This document shows positions 16,266 to 23,881 of a stretch of DNA of 64,000 nt, one piece after another. A model generated the notes under the pieces. The model was not told the DNA's origin, did no database searches, and saw nothing but the letters and a program-made list of their open reading frames with translations. The position numbers and the translations under genes were made by a program. Every line of letters begins with the position of its first letter. The first letter of the stretch is position 1. Source of the DNA: Gemmata palustris (lineage in GTDB: Bacteria; Planctomycetota; Planctomycetia; Gemmatales; Gemmataceae); the NCBI RefSeq assembly GCF_017939745.1, contig NZ_JAGKQQ010000001.1:7827299-7891298 (forward strand), written 5' to 3'.

Positions 16266-16337
16266 AGCGTTCGGCGGGATTTGAACCCGCGCGTCCTGGT
16301 TGGGAACCAGACAGGCTGCCGCTAACCTCACGAACGC
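16266..16337 (-). tRNA. tRNA-Gly(CCC)
   Basis: Acceptor GCGTTCG/CGAACGC perfect, anticodon loop TTCCCAA, T-arm GCGGG-TTCAAAT-CCCGC, discriminator U as in other bacterial tRNA-Gly. Confidence 0.92.
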
Positions 16338-16358
16338 ATTCTTACGAGCGCGGAGTTC

Positions 16359-16485
16359 GGAACTTGAGAATCGCGGAGCGCGGAGTTCGGAACGTGGAAC
16401 GAAAGATCAACACCCTGCGGTTTGTTCGCCTTCGTTCGGTTTTACTCCGCGTTCCGCACTCCGCGCTCCGCGATTCTCAAGTTCC
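16359..16485. repeat. Long-stem inverted repeat, family D copy 1
   Basis: Arms 16359-16393 and 16451-16485 are 35 bp with one mismatch. The loop segment GGAACGAAAGATCAACACCC is shared with the element at 16651-16750. It lies between tRNA-Gly and tRNA-Phe. Confidence 0.88.
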
Positions 16486-16487
16486 AG

Positions 16488-16560
16488 TCCCGGCGGCTGG
16501 AGTTGAACCAGCTCCTCCGCGTTTTCAGCGCGGCGCTACTACCGAGTTAGCTTCACCGAG
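16488..16560 (-). tRNA. tRNA-Phe(GAA)
   Basis: Acceptor CTCGGTG/CGCCGGG (with G-U pairs), D-stem GCT/AGC, anticodon loop CTGAAAA, anticodon stem CCGCG/CGCGG, T-arm GCTGG-TTCAACT-CCAGC, discriminator A. Confidence 0.9.
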
Positions 16561-16569
16561 AGTCGCCAG

Positions 16570-16642
16570 TGCCTCGCCAGGGAATCGAACCCTGCATCTA
16601 CCGGTTAAAAGCCGGCGGCTTCACCATTGAAGCGTGCGAGGC
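16570..16642 (-). tRNA. tRNA-Lys(UUU)
   Basis: Acceptor GCCTCGC/GCGAGGC perfect, D-stem GCTT/AAGC, anticodon loop CTTTTAA, T-arm CAGGG-TTCGATT-CCCTG, discriminator A. Confidence 0.93.
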
Positions 16643-16650
16643 ATTTCGAG

Positions 16651-16750
16651 CGCGGAGCGCGGAGTTCGGAACGTGGAACGAAAGATCAACACCCTGCAGT
16701 CTGTTCGTCTTCGTTCGTTGTCACTCCGCGCTCCGCGTTCCGAACTCCAC
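16651..16750. repeat. Inverted repeat, family D copy 2
   Basis: It repeats the loop region of the element at 16359-16485 (GGAACGAAAGATCAACACCC at 16676-16695) with flanking GCGGAGCGCGGAGTTCGGAAC and its complement. It lies between tRNA-Lys and tRNA-Gln. Confidence 0.8.
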
Positions 16751-16764
16751 GCTTACAGTTAGGT

Positions 16765-16837
16765 TCCGGGGGCTGGAATCGAACCAGCGTCATCCACCTT
16801 CAAAGGGTGGCATCAGTACCAGCACTGAATCCCCCGA
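16765..16837 (-). tRNA. tRNA-Gln(UUG)
   Basis: Acceptor TCGGGGG/CCCCCGG, D-stem TCAG/CTGA, anticodon stem CCACC/GGTGG with loop CTTTGAA, T-arm GCTGG-TTCGATT-CCAGC, discriminator A. Confidence 0.92.
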
Positions 16838-16851
16838 ATCAATCACACAGT

Positions 16852-16924
16852 TGCCGGGGCTGGAATCGAACCAGCGTCGTCCACCTTCAGAGGGTGGCAT
16901 CAGTACCAGCACTGAATCCCCGGC
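16852..16924 (-). tRNA. tRNA-Gln(CUG)
   Basis: Acceptor GCCGGGG/CCCCGGC, loop CTCTGAA. The D-, anticodon- and T-arms are almost identical to tRNA-Gln(UUG) 14 bp away, so the pair arose by duplication. Confidence 0.92.
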
Positions 16925-16968
16925 AATACAAGCGACACACGATCGATCAACGGGTCGATATCCATCAG

Positions 16969-17042
16969 CAGCGGTGGTAGGAATCGAACCTACAAATTAC
17001 GCCTTAACAGGGCGCCGCCTTACCATTCGGCTCCACACCGCT
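16969..17042 (-). tRNA. tRNA-Asn(GUU), copy with G discriminator
   Basis: Acceptor AGCGGTG/CACCGCT, anticodon loop CTGTTAA, T-arm GTAGG-TTCGATT-CCTAC and G discriminator, as expected for a normal tRNA-Asn. It is the first gene of the minus-strand array. Confidence 0.9.
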
Positions 17043-17055
17043 GTACGTGAAAAAA

Positions 17056-17097
17056 CACCATCGGCCGGGCACCTTGGGGAAGATGCCCGGCCGATGG
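17056..17097 (-). terminator. Strong rho-independent terminator before the tRNA array
   Basis: The arms CACCATCGGCCGGGCA and TGCCCGGCCGATGG form a stem of about 14 bp with a 12-base loop. On the minus strand it is followed by TGTTTTTT. It ends transcription of the small ORF at 17123-17254 before the tRNA array. Confidence 0.85.
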
Positions 17098-17122
17098 GTG
17101 CTGAACCCTGCTCGGTATGGCA

Positions 17123-17254
17123 TCATCCGGTTCGGATGTTGATCTGGGTGCGGAACTGGTTCGGGAATTGGTTGGGGCGATTAAACGGCCCGAACCCGAA
17201 CCCGCATCGTTGCGGTCGTTGGGGGTTACGCGGCTGTTTAATAAACCCGGTCAT
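17123..17254 (-). CDS. Putative 43-residue Pro/Asn/Gln/Arg/Phe-rich peptide
   Basis: On the minus strand an ATG at 17254, with AGGAACG just upstream, opens MTGFIKQPRNPQRPQRCGF, continues with Phe/Asn/Gln/Pro words (FGPFNRPNQFPNQF) and stops at 17123. A strong terminator follows 26 bp later, as expected for a real transcription unit. The peptide is basic, lacks hydrophobic helices and is probably disordered. An untranslated small RNA in the same place is the alternative. The rest of the 320-bp gap shows nothing else. Confidence 0.45.
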   Translation of the reverse strand: MTGFIKQPRNPQRPQRCGFGFGPFNRPNQFPNQFRTQINIRTG

Positions 17255-17362
17255 GGCTCGTTCCTATTTCGATGTTAGCTAGTCACACCTATAGACGCGG
17301 CACACACCCGATGGTTCGCGGTGTGCGCCGATTATTTTTAGATTCCATTACTCGCGATTCGC

Positions 17363-17665
17363 TCACCACCGGCGGCGGTCTTCAACCACTTCGATCCGCG
17401 CCCGGTGCCCGCGGCTCTCGAGGAACCGCTCGACGCGCTCGGCCTCGCGCCGCGTTTCGTACCGCCCGTACCGCTCCCAGTGGCCGAAGTGCCCGCCGCG
17501 CTTCACGAGCACCACGTAGTCGTGATCGTGCCGCTGGTGCGGCGGGACGAACCCGCCGTTCGGCCCACTAACCGGCCCGCGGAACGGTTCGCCGGCCGTC
17601 GCCGTCTGCGTGCCGAACCCGATCGCCGCTACTGCCACTGCGCCAAGAATCAATTTGCGAATCAT
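17363..17665 (-). CDS. Small secreted protein
   Basis: 100 residues; the start at 17665 follows GGAGATAACG. A signal peptide is clear (MIRKLILGAVAVAAIGFG, cleavage after TATAG). The mature part is basic and His-rich (PPHQRHDHDYVVLVKRGGHFGHWERYG), then a charged helix ETRREAERVERFLESRGHRA, resembling a SPOR-like or bacteriocin-like beta/alpha element. The family is not recognised. The next upstream feature on the same strand is not evident. Confidence 0.75.
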   Translation of the reverse strand: MIRKLILGAVAVAAIGFGTQTATAGEPFRGPVSGPNGGFVPPHQRHDHDYVVLVKRGGHFGHWERYGRYETRREAERVERFLESRGHRARIEVVEDRRRW

Positions 17666-17915
17666 CGTTATCTCCATCCCGAAGTCTTCGGGAGCTTGTG
17701 TTTTCTGGCGGTTTTCGTTATCCGCCAGTTGCACTCAAGTAACGGGCCGGAACTGCCGACTTGCGCCCTGCGGTTGCATTGTTGAGAAGTGCCCGACCGC
17801 GTACTTTGAAGGGAATGGGATGTACGGCGAAGGAAACGCGGAATTAACGGTCGTTCACCGGGATCAGGATGATACGAGCCGGTTCCTACTGCCGGCCGTC
17901 GGAAGGAAGCCGCGA

Positions 17916-18911
17916 ATGGCGCGAGTGCCACTTTACCCTTTGCGTTTTGAACCGATTTTCACCACGAACCTGTGGGGCGGGCGTCGGCTGCCCGCGTTCC
18001 TGAACCGCACGGTCACCCACAACGACCCGATCGGCGAAGCGTGGATTCTGAGCGACGTGGAAGGCAGCCCCAGTCGCGTTGCCGACGGCCCGCTCGCGGG
18101 GACCACGCTCCGTGAGGTGTTCGCCGCCGATCCGGGCCGCATCGTCGGCGCGGCCCAGGCACCGCGGGGCCGATTCCCGCTCCTGCTGAAGTTCCTTGAT
18201 GCCAGGCAGGAACTCTCGGTGCAGGTCCACCCGAACGACGCACAGGCGGCGCTCCTCGGCCCGGGCAAGTTCGGCAAAACGGAAGCGTGGGTCGTCCTCG
18301 AGCGCGACGCCGCGACGAGCCGACTCTTCGCCGGGTTCGCCGAGGGCGTTTCCGCAAACGATTTTCGCGCCGCGCTCGCAACGAAAACCGCCCCCAGCAC
18401 GCTCCACAGTTTCACGCCAAATGTCGGCGACTGTTTGTTCCTCGAAGCGGGCACCGTTCACGCGATCGGCTCGAACCTGCTCCTGTTTGAAGTGCAGCAG
18501 ACGAGCGACATCACCTACCGCCTGTACGACTGGGACCGCGTGGACGCGAAGACCGGTCAGCCGCGCCAGCTCCACGTCAACGAAGGCTTGGCGTGCGCGG
18601 ACTTCGGGCGCGGGCCGTGTTACCCCGTCGGCCCGGCGGTCGCGGTGAGTAACGGCGTGCGGCGCGAGGGCTTGGTGGCCTGTGATTATTTCACCCTGGA
18701 GCGCCTCACGAGTGCGGCGCCGTTCCGCGTGGGGGCCGCGAACCAGTGCCGCGCGGTCGTGTGTGTGAAGGGGCACGGCGAACTCGAATCGGCCGGGGCG
18801 CGGTACCCGATCCGCACGGGCGATGTGTACCTGCTCCCGGCGGAAGTCGGCGCTGCCATCGTCGTGCCCGCGACCGAAGTCACCCTCCTCGAATGCGGCC
18901 TGCCCATTTGA
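17916..18911 (+). CDS. manA: Type I mannose-6-phosphate isomerase (cupin)
   Basis: 331 residues; the ATG at 17916 follows GGAAGGAAG. Typical bacterial short PMI: FTTNLWGGRRLPAFL, PLLLKFLDARQELSVQVHPNDAQA (zinc ligands Gln and His), KTEAWVVLE (zinc ligand Glu), and LEAGTVHAIGSNLLLFEVQQTSD (His). It interconverts fructose-6-phosphate and mannose-6-phosphate, feeding GDP-mannose and so possibly the lipid mannosyltransferase at 2206-3063 (inference). Confidence 0.93.
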   Translation: MARVPLYPLRFEPIFTTNLWGGRRLPAFLNRTVTHNDPIGEAWILSDVEGSPSRVADGPLAGTTLREVFAADPGRIVGAAQAPRGRFPLLLKFLDARQELSVQVHPNDAQAALLGPGKFGKTEAWVVLERDAATSRLFAGFAEGVSANDFRAALATKTAPSTLHSFTPNVGDCLFLEAGTVHAIGSNLLLFEVQQTSDITYRLYDWDRVDAKTGQPRQLHVNEGLACADFGRGPCYPVGPAVAVSNGVRREGLVACDYFTLERLTSAAPFRVGAANQCRAVVCVKGHGELESAGARYPIRTGDVYLLPAEVGAAIVVPATEVTLLECGLPI

Positions 18912-18920
18912 AAAGTGAAG

Positions 18921-19013
18921 AAGAGCCGCGGATCACGCGGATCACGCAGATCAAAACTAAAGATAATTCTTAAAACCAATCTTTGGTTTTGATCTGCGTG
19001 ATCCGCGGCTCTT
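18921..19013. repeat. Inverted repeat, family E copy 1
   Basis: The left arm (18921-18957) and right arm (18986-19013) pair over GATCTGCGTGATCCGCGGCT; the left arm holds an extra GGATCACGC unit. Related words recur at 22844-22941 and, weakly, at 30766-30796. Confidence 0.8.
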
Positions 19014-19095
19014 CCAAACTCCGAAGCCATTTTTCTGAGCACCTCGCGCCGCGGGCGGACATGATAAGGGTAGACGCTCTTTGGGAGTGCTCCCG

Positions 19096-20718
19096 ATGTC
19101 GACCCGCCTTCGACTGCCGAACCCGCTCGTCGCGCTCGACGATCGCGCGCTTCTGAGTCGCTTCACCGAGCAACACGATCAGCCCGCGTTCGAGCAGTTG
19201 GTGAAGCGGCACAGCCGACTCGTGTTCGGCGTGTGCCAGCGAACGGTTCGTGATTCACACCTCGCCGAAGATGCGTTCCAAGCCGTGTTCCTCGTTCTGG
19301 CGCGCAATCCCAAGGGGGCTGCGGAAGCCACTTCTGTGGGCGGATGGCTGTTCGGCATCGCGCGGCGCGTTGGTTCGGCGGCGCGCCGACACGAACAGCG
19401 CCGGGAGAAGCGCGAACTGAAGGCGAGCCCCGACCGCCAGGTTGAGAGCGCGCCGCAATCGGACTTCAACGACATCCTCCGCGTACTGGACGAAGAGCTC
19501 GCCGCGATACCGGACGAGTCGCGTGCCGCGCTGGTCGCGTGCTTCCTCGAAGAGCGCACGCACGACGAGGCCGCACGCGAACTCGGCTGGAGCCTCAGCA
19601 CGCTCCGGCGCCGGCTCGACCGCGGGAAGGAGCTACTGCGCTCGCGATTGGCCCGGCGCGGGGTCACCCTCGCGGTGGGCCTGCTTACCGGCGCGCTCGC
19701 GTCCCCGGCTCGCGCTGCGGTTCCCGCTCTTTCGCCTTCACCTGCGAGCGTCGCACTTGCGGCCGAAGCGCTGAAACGCGGCATCGGAGCGAAGCTTTGG
19801 GCAACTGTCGCGACGGTCACGCTCGCGGTCGGTGGGATCGCGTTCGGCGTTGCGAGCGGGCCGGCGGATGCTCTGGTTCCGCTTCCCATCTCGACGGCCG
19901 CGCACGCGAACGAACCGAAGCCCCAATTCGATGCGGCCCCCGCTCCGCGTGCGGTCGCCAAGCCGTGGGTTACTGTGTCGGGGCGCGTCGTGTTCCCGAA
20001 GGCACGGGCCATCCCGGACCCGCGCCTGGTGCCGACCACTGGAGTCCAAGACGCCGAGACGTGGAAGCCGTTCGCGCCGTTGCGGTACGAGAACACGATC
20101 ATCAACGCCGAGAACCGCGGGCTCGCGAACGCGGTGGTCTGGCTGCGCCCGGACTCGGACGACCGGAAGGCCGGCTTCCCGGTCGAGAAAATTCGCCCCG
20201 TCCTCGCCCGCCCGAAGCCCCAAGAGCACCGCGTGCTCGCGGTGGGCGGGCAGTTCCTCCCGCGGGTGCTGGCCGTGCGAACCGGCGATCGCGTAACTTT
20301 CGACAACCAACTGACGGTGCCCACAAACGTCCATTACACCCCGATGGCCTCCGACGCGGCCAGCGCGCTCCGTAACTTTAACATCTTGGTCGGTAAGGAC
20401 ATGAGCCGAACATCGGAGCCACTGTCGGCGACGGACGCGCCGGACCTGTTTCGGTCCACCATTCACCCGTGGATGACCGGTTATGTGTGGGCGTTCGATC
20501 ACCCGTACTTCGCGGTGACCGACGCGAACGGCAAGTTCACGATCGAGAACGCGCCGGCGGGGAAGTGGCGCCTGGTCGCGTGGCACGAATCGGCCGGCTA
20601 CCTCGGTGGCCTGCCCGGTCGACTCGGTGAGAAGGTGACGATCCCCGAAAGCCGCGCCGGGACACTCGAACTCGATCCGCGCGAGTTCGAGAGCAAAGGT
20701 TGGCCCGCCAAACCGTAA
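19096..20718 (+). CDS. ECF sigma factor fused to a membrane-anchored cupredoxin-like domain
   Basis: 540 residues. Residues 20-185 are an ECF sigma factor (LAEDAFQAVFLVLARNP, GWLFGIARRVGSAARR, then THDEAARELGWSLSTLRRRL). Hydrophobic segments follow (about 190-210 and 232-254). The remainder, outside the membrane if these span it, is a beta-rich domain paralogous to the downstream protein: NRGLANAVVWLRPD, VRTGDRVTFDNQLTVPTNVHYTP, STIHPWMTGYVWAFDHPYF, GKFTIENAPAGKWRLVAWHE. The cupredoxin Cys is Ser here (STIHPWM against CTIHPWM). The protein probably senses an envelope signal and drives transcription, perhaps of the neighbour 33 bp downstream. Confidence 0.85.
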   Translation: MSTRLRLPNPLVALDDRALLSRFTEQHDQPAFEQLVKRHSRLVFGVCQRTVRDSHLAEDAFQAVFLVLARNPKGAAEATSVGGWLFGIARRVGSAARRHEQRREKRELKASPDRQVESAPQSDFNDILRVLDEELAAIPDESRAALVACFLEERTHDEAARELGWSLSTLRRRLDRGKELLRSRLARRGVTLAVGLLTGALASPARAAVPALSPSPASVALAAEALKRGIGAKLWATVATVTLAVGGIAFGVASGPADALVPLPISTAAHANEPKPQFDAAPAPRAVAKPWVTVSGRVVFPKARAIPDPRLVPTTGVQDAETWKPFAPLRYENTIINAENRGLANAVVWLRPDSDDRKAGFPVEKIRPVLARPKPQEHRVLAVGGQFLPRVLAVRTGDRVTFDNQLTVPTNVHYTPMASDAASALRNFNILVGKDMSRTSEPLSATDAPDLFRSTIHPWMTGYVWAFDHPYFAVTDANGKFTIENAPAGKWRLVAWHESAGYLGGLPGRLGEKVTIPESRAGTLELDPREFESKGWPAKP

Positions 20719-20751
20719 CGTTTCCCGTTCCATTACCTCAAAGGTGCTCTG

Positions 20752-21531
20752 ATGCGACTCTTGTTGTCGTGCGTGTGCTGCTGCGCGCTCGTGTCCGTTG
20801 CGAGTGCGCAACAACAGTGGGTGACGGTCAAAGGACAGGTCGTGTTCCCGGCCGATAAGCAGATCCCGCAACCGGCTCCGCTGAAAGTGGAGGTGGACAA
20901 GAAGGATTGTCTCGCGAAGGGGGCGATTCTCGACGAGTCGATTCTGGTGAACCCCAAGAACCGCGGGGTCAAGAACGTGGTGGTGTATTTGCGCCCCGAC
21001 GATGATGATCTCAAGACCAGTTTAGCAGCGAATGAGATTCACCCGGCCGACGCGAAGCGCAAGCCCGAAGAAGTCGGTATCGACCAACCGTGCTGCATGT
21101 TCGTGAAGCGCGTGACGGTTGCCCGCGTCGGTGACACGATCGTGGTGAAGAACCCGGCCCCGATCGCGCACAATTTCTTTTGGGACACTGCCAACAACGG
21201 CACGCACAACCCAACGGTCGCCAAGCAAACGGACTGGAAAATGCCGAACGCGCTGGTGAAGGAGCCGGCACCGATCCAGTACAAGTGTACGATCCATCCG
21301 TGGATGTCGGGGTACGTGCGCGTCTTCGACCACCCGTACTACGCGGTCACCGACGAGGACGGGAAGTTCGAGATCAAGAACGCCCCGGCGGGTAAGTTCC
21401 GCATCGTGTACTGGCACGAGAACGGTGTCCGCGGTGGGGCCAAGGGGCGCGCCGGCGAACTCATTCAAATTGCCGGGCCGGGGGCGACGATGGAGATGAA
21501 ACCCACCGACTTCGATGTGTCCCCGAAGTGA
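20752..21531 (+). CDS. Secreted cupredoxin-like (methylamine-utilisation-type) protein
   Basis: 259 residues with a signal peptide (MRLLLSCVCCCALVSVASA). The mature part has the type 1 copper pattern: His140 in PAPIAHNFF, then Cys179-x2-His182-x2-Met185 in CTIHPWM, like the CTPHPFM loop of amicyanin. A carboxypeptidase-regulatory-like strand set ends the protein (GKFEIKNAPAGKFRIVYWHE). It is probably a periplasmic copper electron carrier or copper binder. It lies in an operon with the sigma fusion, whose outer domain is a paralogue. Confidence 0.82.
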   Translation: MRLLLSCVCCCALVSVASAQQQWVTVKGQVVFPADKQIPQPAPLKVEVDKKDCLAKGAILDESILVNPKNRGVKNVVVYLRPDDDDLKTSLAANEIHPADAKRKPEEVGIDQPCCMFVKRVTVARVGDTIVVKNPAPIAHNFFWDTANNGTHNPTVAKQTDWKMPNALVKEPAPIQYKCTIHPWMSGYVRVFDHPYYAVTDEDGKFEIKNAPAGKFRIVYWHENGVRGGAKGRAGELIQIAGPGATMEMKPTDFDVSPK

Positions 21532-21537
21532 CCCCGC

Positions 21538-22818
21538 TCACGCGCGCATTGCCAGCACACACTTTGCGATGCGCGCTGCGGCCTCATCAATTTCTTCGCT
21601 CGTTTGCGCAGGCGCGAAGCTGAACCGTAGCGCGGACTTCAGCACTTCGTCCGATACACCCATCGCGCGAAGAACGGGACTGGGGAGTAAACTGCCACTC
21701 GAACACGCAGACCCGGTCGCACACGCAATGGCCGCGAGGTCGAGTGCCATCAACAGCAAGTCCGACCGGCACCCGGGGAACGAAAGGTTCAGGGTCGTTG
21801 GCACCACATCGAACGCACCAATCTCCGGGCCGTTGAGCACCACCGGCGGACAAGCGCGTTCCAGCGCGTTCCACAACCGCGCGCGGTGCGATTCCAGCTT
21901 CGCGCGATTGCGGTCCATGTTTCGCGTTGCAAGTTCTAACGCAACGGCCATCCCCACCGCGAGCGCGACCGGCTCCGTGCCCGGGCGCCGGCCCTGCTGT
22001 TGGTGCCCGCCGTAGGTGAGGGGCGTCAACGTCGTTCCGCGCTTCGTGAGCAGCACGCCGACGCCCTTCGGTCCACCGAACTTGTGCGCGCTCGCGGTAA
22101 GTGTGGTCGTGCCCAGCGCGTGGAAGTTCACCGGCATTTTGCCGACCGCCTGCACCGCGTCGCAGTGCAAACGCGCGCCCTTCGGTAGCGACAATGCGAT
22201 CTCGCGCACCGGCTGAATGGCGCCGGTCTCGTGGTTCGCGAGCATCACACAGACAAGTGAACCGGTTCGCGCCGCAATCGCGCCCGATTCGATGACTCCC
22301 CGGGCGTTCGCGGGCAGCCACTCGACGCTGACCCCGAGCGACTCCAGGTGGCGCAGCGGCTCGACGACACACGGGTGCTCGAGGCGGGAAGCGTAAAGGC
22401 AACCTAACCCCTCGCCCCCCTTCTCTAAGAAGGAAGGAGGAGCAGAATCCTCGGCTGTGTTAAGCCCCTCTCCGTTTAGGGGAGGGGTTGGGGAGGGGTT
22501 CTCTTTCTCCCCCTTCCCTTTAGGGAGGGGGGATGGGGGGGCAGGTTGCCTTTGCTCCCCCCCTCTCCCCATCAGCCCGAAGATCGCGAGGTTGTTCGCT
22601 TCGGTCGCCCCGCTGGTGAACGTCACTTCGTCCGGGTGCGCGCCCAATAGTCCCGCGATCTTCTCGCGTGCGTCTTCGAGGGCTTGCCGAGCTTTGCGCC
22701 CGATCGCGTGCGCGGAGGACGGGTTGCCGAACGTCTCCGTCATCAGCGGGCGCATCGCGTCCCACACTTCGGGCAGGAGCGGCGTGGTCGCGTTGTGGTC
22801 GAGGTAGATCGCGCTCAT
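21538..22818 (-). CDS. Cysteine desulfurase (NifS/IscS family) with inserted repeat
   Basis: 426 residues. It is a PLP enzyme releasing sulfur from cysteine for Fe-S clusters and thio-modified tRNA. Landmarks: IYLDHNATTPLLPEVWDAM, TFTSGATEANNLAIFG, HCDAVQAVGKMPVNFHALG, PLP lysine in SAHKFGGPKGVG, QQQGRRPGTEP, and catalytic Cys in ATGSACSSGS. Residues about 89-141 are an extra Pro/Gly/Glu-rich segment absent from normal family members, encoded by a palindromic element (22395-22553). It falls between the SGATEANN strand and the LEHPCVVEPL strand, probably as a surface loop. Convergent with the cupredoxin gene. Confidence 0.93.
   Translation of the reverse strand: MSAIYLDHNATTPLLPEVWDAMRPLMTETFGNPSSAHAIGRKARQALEDAREKIAGLLGAHPDEVTFTSGATEANNLAIFGLMGRGGEQRQPAPPSPLPKGKGEKENPSPTPPLNGEGLNTAEDSAPPSFLEKGGEGLGCLYASRLEHPCVVEPLRHLESLGVSVEWLPANARGVIESGAIAARTGSLVCVMLANHETGAIQPVREIALSLPKGARLHCDAVQAVGKMPVNFHALGTTTLTASAHKFGGPKGVGVLLTKRGTTLTPLTYGGHQQQGRRPGTEPVALAVGMAVALELATRNMDRNRAKLESHRARLWNALERACPPVVLNGPEIGAFDVVPTTLNLSFPGCRSDLLLMALDLAAIACATGSACSSGSLLPSPVLRAMGVSDEVLKSALRFSFAPAQTSEEIDEAAARIAKCVLAMRA
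22395..22553. repeat. In-frame palindromic element inside cysteine desulfurase, family F copy 1
   Basis: 159 bp (exactly 53 codons) with 11-bp terminal inverted repeats (AAAGGCAACCT/AGGTTGCCTTT) and internal GGGGAGGGG/CCCCTCTCC dyads. It keeps the reading frame of the host gene and encodes QRQPAPPSPLPKGKGE and onwards. A related element at 29312-29438 encodes QRQPNPPTPFPKKEGGE in the same frame. It resembles in concept the Rickettsia palindromic elements that insert in genes. Confidence 0.85.
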
Positions 22819-22843
22819 TCTTTGATTGTAAGTCGATTCCGAA

Positions 22844-22941
22844 GCCGCGGATCAACGCAGATTGACGCCGATCAGAAAACCGAAGAGAGTTTGCCGCACG
22901 CGCTTTGTTTTGATCCGTGTCAATCTGTGTTAATCCGTGGC
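22844..22941. repeat. Inverted repeat, family E copy 2
   Basis: GCCGCGGATCAACGCAGATT-like left arm (22844-22880) and GTTTTGATCCGTGTCAATCT-like right arm (22907-22941) pair imperfectly. It lies between the divergent desulfurase and AlkD-like genes. Confidence 0.75.
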
Positions 22942-22968
22942 TCAGTTCCTCTTTTCCGGGTACACATC

Positions 22969-23676
22969 ATGACCGCGACCGAAGTGATGGCTCAACTCAA
23001 GAAACTCGGGAGCGAACAAACCAAGAAGACCCTGATGAAGCACGGGGCGAAGGAGCCGTTCTTCGGCGTGAAGGTCGGCGACCTGAAGGTGCTGCAAAAG
23101 AAGATCAAAACGGACCACGCCCTCGCGCTCGAACTCTACGACACCGGCAACTCCGACGCGATGTACCTCGCGGGCCTCATCGCCGATCCCGCGGCCGTGA
23201 CCAAGGCGCAACTCCAGAAGTGGGTGAAGGCGGCGTACTGGTACATGCTTAGTGGGTTCACGGTGCCGTGGGTCGCATCCGAGTCGCCGTTCGGTCGCGA
23301 ACTCGCGCTCGACTGGATCGACAGTGATGACGAGCAGACCGCGAACGCCGGGTGGTCGACTTACGGGTGCCTTCTCTCCATCAAGCCGGACGCGGAACTG
23401 GACCTGCCCGAGATCGAGAAGTTGCTCAAACGCATCACGGCGGAAATCGGCAGCGCGGCGAACCGTGTTCGGTCCGCGATGAACGCATTCGTCATTGCTG
23501 TTGGGGGCTACGTTGCGCCGTTGACCGCGAAGGCGAAAGCGACTGCGAAGACGATTGGCGTGGTCGAGGTGGATATGGGCGACACATCGTGCAAGGTGCC
23601 GGACGCGACCGCGTACATTGCGAAGATCGAACAGATGGGCCGCGTCGGGAAGAAGCGCAAGCACGCGGCCTGCTGA
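22969..23676 (+). CDS. DNA alkylation repair (AlkD-like) HEAT-repeat protein, copy 1
   Basis: 235 residues. The all-helical sequence starts MTATEVMAQLKKLGSEQTKK and has GVKVGDLKVLQKKIKTDHALALELYDTGNSDAMYLAGLIAD, typical of the AlkD/DUF-type alkylpurine glycosylase fold that binds damaged DNA with HEAT-like repeats. A paralogue lies at 53699-54364. Whether glycosylase activity is retained is unknown. Confidence 0.8.
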   Translation: MTATEVMAQLKKLGSEQTKKTLMKHGAKEPFFGVKVGDLKVLQKKIKTDHALALELYDTGNSDAMYLAGLIADPAAVTKAQLQKWVKAAYWYMLSGFTVPWVASESPFGRELALDWIDSDDEQTANAGWSTYGCLLSIKPDAELDLPEIEKLLKRITAEIGSAANRVRSAMNAFVIAVGGYVAPLTAKAKATAKTIGVVEVDMGDTSCKVPDATAYIAKIEQMGRVGKKRKHAAC

Positions 23677-23698
23677 AGGGGGCAACGATTCCGCTTTA

Positions 23699-23881
23699 GG
23701 TTGTGCCCTCTCCCATTGTCCTCCCCAGCCCGGTCAGCGGAGCTTCTCGCGGGCCGGGGAGCGGGAGAGGGTGGTGAGGCTTTGCGAACCGGGTGAGGGG
23801 TAACGTCCCGAGTGTGGAAGCAACCCCTCACCCCGCCGCGAAGCGCGACGACCCTCTCCCGCAAGGGGAGAGGGCACAACC
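23699..23881. repeat. Composite inverted repeat (GTGCCCTCTCCC family)
   Basis: The ends 23699-23714 and 23866-23881 are perfect 16-bp inverted copies (GGTTGTGCCCTCTCCC). Inside are more short dyads such as GGGTGAGGGG/CCCCTCACCC. It lies after the AlkD-like gene. No ORF is credible in it. Confidence 0.82.

Noticed and set aside
22395..22553. Insertion sequence in cysteine desulfurase
   Set aside because: It is only 159 bp with no transposase; it fits a small palindromic element instead.
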